Shown here: positions 47,987-58,100 of the stretch, one piece after another
Numbering within the stretch: position 1 is the stretch's first letter
How the letters are laid out: each line of letters begins with the position of its first letter
Assembly: GCA_029582265.1 (NCBI GenBank)
Contig: CM055819.1
Span: 31,721,164-31,785,163 of the forward strand
Direction: 5' to 3'
DNA length: 64,000 nt
DNA from: Zoroaster sp. YZ-2022
Taxonomy: Eukaryota > Echinodermata > Asteroidea > Forcipulatida > Zoroasteridae
Made by a program: the position numbers and the translations under genes
The notes under the pieces: generated by a model
Seen by the model: only the letters and a program-made list of their open reading frames with translations
Told to the model about the DNA's origin: nothing
Database searches by the model: none

Positions 47987-48100
47987 AGTAAGACTAATTG
48001 CGGTGACACCATGTAAGAATCTCAATTGAGTAGTAATTAGTTCTGAAAAGAACTGGGGGTACAACTCGACGTTTCGATCAGTATGCTCTGATCGTTTTGG
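47987..48100. mobile_element. Half copy of GTGACACC MITE
   Basis: AAGACTAATTGCGGTGACAC to GAACTGGGGGTACAACTCGA; the other arm is missing. Confidence 0.6.
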
Positions 48101-49015
48101 GGGGGGGGGGGGTTGGGGTTAAACAGGGTGCTGTGCTAACAAGAATACTCTGAGACATTGAGCTTCATATCCACAAATTAATGAACAATACCACAACGCT
48201 CATATTAGAAATTTGATTATTTAAACAAAATAATAAACAAAATAGGTTATTGATCACAAAAACGGAGATAGCGCCCCCTTGCGGCAATGGATTGTTCAGC
48301 AATTTTGTCTTAAACCTAGACTTCTATTTTGCATGTGTTGGCATCAGTGACGTGTACTTTGTATTTTTGTATGCAATTTACCAGACTGTTTTGTGCGTCT
48401 GTATATTCGCAGGGTTATCTCGACTGTGCAAACATGTAAGTTTAAAATCCATCTTAATCTTTGACATCCTTATGCAAAATTGATTATCTTTAGCTTTAAA
48501 ATTAAAGTTTTCTTAATGAAGAAGGCAACTGGTTAAATTTCATTCTAAAATTACACTCATCTTTTGCATTACATAGGGTTGAAATTTATATGATTTTTAG
48601 TAAACTTCCAACATTTCCCAATAAGAACAATTGCACCTATTCCGTGAAAAATATAGTTTTAGCATTGTTTTCGCAGGGAAATTATTTGATTGATGGTTAT
48701 TATTTAATATCATAATTTTATTCACAACGTGTCTAAATTTGTATACAATTATTTAGAACGAGTTGACAAGTTTTGGAAGAAACACAAATTTACTAGGCCT
48801 AATTACAATTATGACAAAAAAAGTGACGCTGCCTTGACCGTCCATGATCATGTTAACTTTTGCGAGCTGAAATAAATTCTCAGTAAATTAGCATGCAGAG
48901 ATTACATGCCAAACAAACCAGGCAATTTATTCACATTATTTGGCACATCCGCTATTGGGGTTACGTAAACCTTTTTATCTCACTTTCTGTTCTTTTATTC
49001 ATTTATTTTGGTCAG

Positions 49016-49132
49016 GCCACGCAGTAAAAGCCGTAGTCGTAGCAGAGGACGTAGTGACCGTCGTGATAAAGGACGTGCCAGAAAGAATAGAGGAGGTTCA
49101 GTTTCATCCAGCTCTGGAAGTAGCTCAGACAG
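49016..49132 (+). CDS. RNPS1: RNPS1 exon: N-terminal RS region
   Basis: The acceptor is TTTTGGTCAG and the donor is GACAG/GTTTGT; the length is 117 bp. It encodes PRSKSRSRSRGRSDRRDKGR then SVSSSSGSSSD. The split AG joins T of the next exon to give Ser. Confidence 0.85.
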
Positions 49133-52100
49133 GTTTGTTTACTGATAACGATTATTAGACAATGATATAATTCTATTAACCCTAACCACCCCAAACCCAT
49201 CCAACAGGTGGTTGTTTTGCATTTTGATGGACTTTGTACAGCCCATGCATGGTGTTGGATTTTGGTGGATTCAGGGCTAAAGTTAGGCAGTTTCATGAAA
49301 ATTTGAAGTTGCTTCAATTCTTTTAAATGTCATATCACTGGATAGAGCAAAAAATTAGAAAGAAAATGAGGGGTCAATGGTCATGATAGGTTAACCCTGT
49401 GCAAAGTTACGATTTTTTGTTGATTTAAATATTTGGTCATTTTGGAGGCCAGTTTCATTTGAAAAGTTGTGACCGCATTTGCCTGCAACGTATCCTTGTA
49501 GTACTAACAAAGTGTCTATATAGCATGTACCCCTTTTATAACAAAAAAATCTCATTGAATACCAAAATCCACCCGTGCGTGACACCCGATTAAGCGCGTG
49601 ACACCCCGATTCACCGAGTCAAATCGCCGATAGAGGTGATTTTTTTAAATTTGCTGTCGGATCATTTTCCGCGAAGTTGCACTGTTTTTCCACCAACGTT
49701 ACAGTTGGCACCACGATACGGTGTATCCTTTTTTCGTGGTTTCAAGTTTCGTGAAGACCATCCAATACCTCTAAATTGATGATGAATTTCCGTCATGCAC
49801 AATGATGAAAAACGGGTCGTACACACGGCGATATTTCTAACGTCCGAGTTCGGATATTTTGCATTGAAACGAAGCAAAATTTATGAATGAATCTAAGATG
49901 GCGTCTACAGATTAACGATTAATCCGCACAGCGACAACGCGAGCTACGACGACATATTAAACAGCTAGCCAGGGGGAACGTTTTCGCGAGAACCCGGATG
50001 TGAGTGAGTCGGTCACAATCGCGATGTCTAAAGTTAGCTTTTGAAGTGCGCCGCCAGCGGCGGCTTGCGTGAATCTGCCTACTAAAGTAAACGCTGTTGC
50101 TAGTGTTATATGAGGATCTAGCCCTGATATAGTGATAGGATGCTCTCTACAATGCAAAGTACACTTCTGATAGGGTCCTGACCAAGAGTTCTTCCTGTTC
50201 GTATACCTGTAAAGTTTGTACTTTTTTTTTTTCCTATTTACCCATTTTCGTTGCCTGAACTGAGGAAATGCAGGCAATGTAACTTCATAACTGCCTCTTG
50301 GAGAAACGATTTTTGCTGAAAGATGTTTAAAAAAAAGAGGATTTCCCAGACATTTCTCAGAGCAACGGCCAATCTGTGTACAAACTTTTCATGACGTTCA
50401 TGCTGAATATTGCGCATGAGCGATGACCTTGGGGTCAGAACATTGATTGCACGGCAGAACAGGTCTCTTTAAATCGCCTGCACTGTAAGTAAAGTCTGTC
50501 GCCCTTGCGGCGCAATCGATGTTCGGACCCCAAGGTGACAAGGGTTACAAGGTCATTGCTCGATGAACTGCATGAAAAGTTTGTATACAGATTGACTGAT
50601 GCTCTGAGAATTGTCGGGGAAATCCTTTTTTAGACATCAGCAAAAATCGTTTCTCCAAGAGCAGGCCTCGACAAATCGCCTGTCCGATTGCCCGGGACAC
50701 GGTGAAATTTTGTCGGGCAACCTGGACGTCTGAATGGTCTGCCCGATCGGGCAAGTGCTCTTATTGAAACACTAATGAGTTATATTACTTATTAAATAAA
50801 CATTTTATCGTTTAATTCCACTGGTGATTTCCTACAAAGTGTTCAAAGCATTTAATAAAATCTAAGCTTATAAAAATCCACTCAAATTGTTGTGCATTGT
50901 GGTTGCGCCATTTTTAAAACCAGTTCGCGTCGGAGGCCGTGTATACACGCAAGTTTTTTTTGCACCGCAGATCGGAGAGCTTTGTATGCGTTATGCATGC
51001 TCGGTTGACGTGATAACGAGCCACGTGCGTAAAGTGCCAAGCTCGGAAGACATGGCCACACGCTGTAGAAGCTTCCATTGTCCTTTCGGGTGACGTGAAA
51101 CATGCCATTTTGGCAGTGCTCGTGCTTCGTTCGACGTGTTATTGCACAACAATTGTTCGGTACGATAGCGGGGGCCGTGTAAACACGCTCGCATTGGTGG
51201 TTGGGGGGTTTGGGCACTCGTAAACCTGTTCCACACCTTTTTCTTTGTTCTCCATTGAAATCTGTAAAGCTGACGAATCAAGATTTCTATAGACCAATTT
51301 CCATGCACCATTGTCCCATTGTTACTCAGTACAATGCCGCTCAGATAATGGAGGAAGGAATCCTTTCTCCATGCTCAGATGACGTGTAAATACGATGAAG
51401 AATTCTTTAGAGGGCTTGGTGGACTTCTAAAGACACAACACTAAATACGCCCTCCTGGCTATAATTCCCAAGGGAAACTCGCCAATTTATTTGCTTGTAA
51501 GCTAAATGTGGGTGTCCCGTCTTAGTATCATTGACGTAACCCCAAAAAATTCACACAAAACGTGTTTGTGCGGGAAAAAGAAACCCGCACAGGGGCCCAG
51601 AAAAACTTTTTTATTCCCGACGCGAACTGGTTAGCTGACACTGATTTCCTTATTACATGTAATTGTCTGCACAATCGAGGGGAGCCAAGGAAACAATCTT
51701 GTACTCATGGTTCGCTTGGCCCCACCGTATTGGTAAGGCAGTGGACCGAGTGAAGTACTTGGTAACGTTGCAGTCGGCTGCTGGACTCAGCATAGCAACA
51801 CAGTTTTATGTGAACCCATTGTGGAAAAATACATCGCCGGTACTCGAGTACGGCTATAAGCCAGGCACTTCGTGTCTGACGTCACTGTGTTTGATCTGGT
51901 ATTGCGCGGCGCCCAGTTGAGAACCCATTTGCCAAGCCAAAAATATAGTTTCCTTTGTGTTTCCTCTCTTGGAAACAGCTGGGGATCCACTCCATTTTGA
52001 TTGTGTTTAATTTTGGCGCGACAATTAGCGCGTCAGCTAATTGAATTGTAGCTGTGACAACTGGTGTAAATATTACAAAATGATGTCATTTTTTTACGAA

Positions 52101-55100
52101 TTGAGAATTCGTAAATGGCCCTCATACACGAAGTGCCTGGCTTATAGCCGCTACTCGGCATCACATGTTCAACGCACAGTGCAAGCAAAAGATGTCCATG
52201 TCATCAGCGCGCAGGTTCCGTGTGAGTGCATGCGACGCGCATGACGGAGTTTACATGTAGGAAAGTTCAAATTTGACATACTTATTTATTCTACGATAGT
52301 AAGCCTATGTTGTCAATTAAAAAATAAAAATACATAAGTCCAGGTTTGGCAATGTTGACACTTAATTTGCTGATATAAATTCCTCAAAATGCATGTCTCA
52401 ATTGGGTCTATTTTTACCGGGCAAGTTCGGGCAAGCAATCTGCGACCAAAACTTGCCCGATCGGGCAATTAAGAAGAAAAAAATTGTCAAGGCCTGCCAA
52501 GAGGCAGTTAAGAAGTTCGTGCCTGCATTTCCTCAGTTCAGGCAATGAAGACAGGTAAAAAAAAGGAGAAAATTCAATGCAAACTTTACAGGTATATGAA
52601 CAGGAAGAACTCTTGGTCAGGACCCTACCGTAAGTGTACTTTGCACTGCAGATAGGGTCCTATCAACTGACTGAATAGCATGAATAGGTCAAAATAGCAT
52701 AACATGTGTCTATTTTTTTTAAACCCTAACTACCCCAAATCTTGCAAAATCCTCCAAGGGGCATTTTTTGAGAAGAATTCGGCACTGTTGTAAACTGGTA
52801 CTTTCACCTCTTCAAATAGGACAAAATTACTACCTTGCAAGAAGTACAGGCCATAAGTGCTGAATATGAAAGATCAACGAAAATGCATGGTGCATTTTGA
52901 AGATACGGGCATGTTTCCAAAAGTGTACTGATGGATTTTGGAGGATTCAGGAAGGTTCCTAGCCACAATACCTAGGGGGTTAGGGTTAATCTATCCACAT
53001 CACAATAGTGATTAGTTTCGTTTGTATCACATAGTAAAATACAATTCAGAATTAGCATTACATTCACAAATACTTTTCTGTCGAAAGATATTTGACTGAA
53101 ATCATTACATGGACCACGCTTAATTGTGACCCGCTCTATCGTAATGAGGAATGTCCCCCAAGGGACCGTTTCACGTAAACAAGCTCTGAAGTTCACATAA
53201 CGTAAAAAATCGCATTGAAATCGATTTTGAGATTTTTGTGTACTAAGGAACATTAAATATCAAAGTTTGTGTGTGTTATTTTACTTTTTGAGAAAAATAT
53301 CAATAAAGTAGAAAATAAAGACCTTTTCTCAAGCGTGTCTGTGTCCATTTTTGTTGCAAATCGTCCTCGTTAGCTCCAAAAAGACGAGTTTGAACTCCTT
53401 TTGTAAGCGCCGTATCGAGTCGCGCCATTATCATTTAACATGCATGTTTGGTACTGTTAGAAAGGTCATGATGTGACCTCTGTAACTGTAGCAATGACAT
53501 CACTGTCTGAATACTGAATAATAAGATAAGCGCCCAAAAACTTAATACAGAAAGTCTCCTTGTTGCTAAGTCTAAGCCTACGTCGTAGGGTTCCAGCGAG
53601 CTGATTGGACGAAAGTGCGTCAACGGGTTACTGAGCTTGCGCAGTTTGGATGTTTACCTCGAATGGACGTAGACAAGCGCCAAAGTGGGCGGTTTAAGCG
53701 CAGCCTGCCGGCCTGATTGTACTGTGTGCTTTCGCGTGTACGTCAGCGTACATGTGCACGGGATCGTAGCGACGGCGACCCGCGGTCATGCATTGTATAG
53801 TAGTATACGTTACGTTCTTCATGTACACGCATGATCGTTGTTTGACGGTGTTTGTTTATCAAACATTCAGAGACCCAGAACTTCTAAACTAATTTGAGCA
53901 TTGACGTTAAACTTTCACAGAGTATTCTTAAAGACATGGTCCATACGCCTGTTAAATTTTGTGATTCTAGCCTTTCAGAAAGATTACTATTGCCACGGTA
54001 AGTTATTTCGTTCAAGTTCAGATACTATGTACAGCGCGCCCCATATGTAATACACGCAGCGTAAGTTCAAACATTTGTTTTTGTTTGCAGCGCGTACTTT
54101 TTAAAAAACCCGTTTTTCTCATAAAACGTTTCTGTAACAATCCCACCAGTATCTCAACTTCTTTGTTTAATAACTTTGGAACAGAAAAAGGGACACATTT
54201 ATGTTTGGCTTCATTGGAAAGCCCATTCAATGCTCGTTATGATGTATGCATATCTCCATTTTTCATATTTGGGGGACATTCCTCATTACGATAGAGCGAG
54301 TCACAATTGTTCTAGCACTAGTTCCAGAAATCATTAACCCTCCAACAATCAGTGCAATTTTTGAAACAACCCATTCAGGCCACTCCAAGCCATTAGCTGT
54401 TGCCAGTGGCCTCCTATGGCTACCCTTCTGTGCACTGTCACACCACTGAGATTGCAGGGTAAGGTGGTCTCCCATTGATACATTGCAGGCCATACTAATA
54501 TGTTCAAACATTTACAGTGGCCTTGGGTGGCAACACAGTTGATTTTGTAAGATTACTTGGAAAGGACAGCAGGCTTGTATGTACTAAAGGTTGGTGAAAA
54601 ATATACTGAAAATTTAGTTGATCGGAGTGGCCTCCATGTGTAGTAGGGTTAATATGGGCCATGCTTAATTGTTCTAGCACCAGTTCCAGAAATCATAAAT
54701 ATGGGCCATGCTTAATTGTTCTAGTTCCAGTTCCAGAAGCCGTTCCAGTTCCAGTGGGTCATCATCTAGCGGTTCATCAAGCAGTTCTCGTTCCAGATCG
54801 GGTAGTCGATCTTCCAGATCAAGCAGTAGCAGCAGTGGAAGTAGTAGCTCAGGCAGTTCAGCCAGCCGTAAGAGTGGTACCAGGAAAGGCACAGAGAAGA
54901 AAGGGAAAGAGGAGAAGAAAGGGAAAGAGAGGAAGAGTAAATCAAAGTGAGTGGCCTCGATGATTAGAAAACTTTAAAAATAAATATATCTGGGGCCCAA
55001 TTTCATAGAGCTTCTGAGCAGAAAAAATTGCTTCCCAGAAAAAATTGCTTACCAGAAAAAATTGCTTACCAGAAAAATTTGCTTGGCACATTTCTTTGGT

Positions 55101-58100
55101 CACAATCCAAATGTTCATACATAATGTAGGCATTTTGGCTAGGAGTCTGTTTTATACTGCTTAGCAAAATTCTCTGCTTAGGAGATCTATGAAATTGGCT
55201 CCTGTAAAGCCAGTATACACTATTGGTAAAGAAATACTTTCCTAAATTCCGCATTATAAGAAAAACACAACATTTGAATGCATTTTCACTATTGTCTTGT
55301 CAATGACAAACTATAATAATTGGAAACTTTCACAGGTTAGTTGTTTTATAATGTTATCTTGATTCAGAGAGAGTAAGCATACTGCAGGCCTCCCAGCGAA
55401 ACCTATAAAAACCTATATTTCAAAATGAGAACCTTTATTTTCCCCAAAAAACCTATATTAACCTATAAAAATCTATATTAACCTATAAAAACCTATATTA
55501 ACCTATAAAAACCTATATTAACCTATAAAAATCTATATTAACCTATAAAAACCTATATTTTTAATCTCCTGCAACACATTTTCAACTTCCTCATAAAATC
55601 ATCATGGCTTTGAAGAAAAATTACTTCCTAAGTATAAAGAGATGAAGCCAAAACAGCAGCCAAACCAGCAGCCAAACTGTAACATGTGTACCTTTCTTAG
55701 ATTGTCTGCCGGACAGGGTATTGGGTAATGTACTTTGTTACAAAAAGTACTCAGAAGGTAGGCAATTTACTAAAATCTTGTTACTTAACACTGCTTAATC
55801 ATAGGAAATAACCTATAAAAGCCTATATTTTGGCATTTGGTAAACCTGTAATAACCTATATTTTGCTTTAAAAATATTTTTAAAAAAACCTATATTTGGT
55901 AGATTAGGCACTGGGAGGCCTGATACTGCTTAACCTAGTTTTGCCAACATTACCAATGATGTATCTTCATTTCAAATATCTAATTCATCTATCCCATCAG
56001 ATCTAAATCACCTCGTCGGCGAAGACGTAGTCCATCCCCAAAGCCTTGTAAGCTTCACATCGGCCGGTTGACCCGCAATGTCAACAAGGACCACCTGATG
56101 GAAATATTCTCCAACTACGGCGTGGTCAAGAGTGTGGACTTGCCCTGTGACCGTGCTAACACACACCTGAATCGCAGCTTTGCTTATATCGACTTTCAGA
56201 AACATGATGATGCCGAGAAGGCATTAAGGCACATGGATGGAGGTAGGTTTCCTATAACCCTAACTCCCTAGGCCCATTTTCTTAGACATAACCCGAATCC
56301 TCCAAAATCCTTCAGTAGTAAAGCAAGCATATGACATGTATGCACACATGTGTTTCTAATCTGTGATACATGTACATGGCCAGGGACCCTCCCTGCATGC
56401 ATGGAGCAATAAACAGTGTCCACTGACCCAAGCACTGACCTTGCAATCACTACAACAAACATGGATGTACATGTACCATGGAAAGCCAAGTATGCCTAAT
56501 AACCTCACTCCTCCAAAATCCTTCACTTTAGCAAAGATCATGTACTGTGTAACCTCAATCCTTCAAAATCCTTCACTTTAGCAAAGAAGATTTTGGAGGA
56601 TTTGGGAAGGTTAGGGTTAATGTCAAAATAGTTACTTACTCATATCATTATATTAACCCTCCTACTTTTGCTGAAAGTGGCAAGTAGCTATAGAGGTCAA
56701 AATCAGTCAACTGCCCGTTTTGACTGTTGACCCAAATGTGCACACAGGGGCATTTTTGACTGGTTTTGACTGTCATTTTCACCACCCTGAACAATACAAG
56801 ACAATGCTTTTACCAGTCAAAAATGGTCGACTATTTTTGACCTGTAAATGTACTTAATGCACGTAAGGTTAGACAGTGTTTGACTTTTTAAGTGCACTAG
56901 ATATACCTTGGCAAGTATATCAACATTTTGACTGATTTTTTACCCTTGTAGTAGTAGGAGGATTAAGACTTCAAGTAACCAACAAGTGAGAAACTTATCA
57001 GGTTCTTAGTCAGTTTTTATTTTGAGTGAACAAAGGAACATTTACTGAAGTGGGACTTGAACCTGAGACCTTCATTATGTTGCCAAGATATAAGGCATGA
57101 TTGGGAAATAGGTCATTCAAATTGGTTTTTCTTGAAAAACAGGCTGTCCAAGAGGGAGGAGTGCTAAAGTCCTGTTACAGCTAAGCCTTTGAAAAGCCTG
57201 GCCAGGCCAGGCCCAGGCTTTGCCCAGGCCTAGCCCAGGCCTATATAATCCCCTAGCTGAGCACAAAAGACCCTTTAGTAATGTAAGGCTGTGCGTTTTC
57301 GGTTATTTTGGGAACCGGATACCCGAAATTTGAAATCTTCAGATACCCGGGTACCCGTAAACAATTTTGTAAAAACACATAAATACTCCTGAATGTATAA
57401 AAAAACAACTCGAACGCAAGTTTCAAACAAAAGCCAGCAAGTCTGTGAATGATTGTCGGCAAATGTTACTTCTAAAGCCTTCATCCAAGTTTTCTTTATT
57501 TTGTTAGCCAAAAAATCAGTGACTTCCATTATTTTAAAAAGTCGTTTACGGGTAATTGGAACCGAAAAATGGAACTGGGTAATGACATTTTCGGTCGGGT
57601 GTCCGGATACCCGGCAAAGCCTTATAGTAATGAATACATCTCAAATAGCTATTAACACAGACTTGACTAACACCTCAACTGTCTTTTGTTGACAACTGCA
57701 GCCATTGTAATGAACTCTATTTGCCTGGGGGCTAGGCCCTTTAGAAGCCCAGGTTATGTTGATTGGCAGGTACTGTATTGTTACAGGATTAGGACTCGCA
57801 AAAGATAGATTAGGAGGCCAGGTAGCCCAGGCCTGGCCGGGCTTCTCAAAGGCTCGGCTGTACCAAGACTTTGGCCCTCCTCCCTCCATTTAGTGATCAG
57901 GGCATTCAGAAGGAACCCAAAGATACTGTTGGCTAAAACTCCGACTGTTGCTCTACCAAACTGAGCATAGCCTTATTGTTGGTTCCTGGCTCCTGACTCC
58001 TGACTCCTGACTCCTGACATATTGGCATGTGGGAGACCACCACCCATAGAGCTGAATAGGACCGTTGGTAACAAGAGTATAAGCCAGAAATTGGTAGGGG

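Noticed and set aside
48250..48483. Hydrophobic open frame near a GTAAGT donor
   Set aside because: It was considered as an RNPS1 first exon, but it has no RS or Lys-rich content and no link to known RNPS1 N-termini.
48940..49158. Open frame from ATG 48940 across the RNPS1 exon
   Set aside because: It reads the RS exon in the wrong frame; the frame giving PRSKSRSRSR joins in phase with the next exon.
54661..54963. Alternative frame over the RNPS1 poly-Ser exon (Val/Pro-rich) and the minus-strand Leu/Glu-rich frame
   Set aside because: The RS-encoding frame fits the phases of both neighbouring RNPS1 exons; the others are shadows of the repetitive codons.
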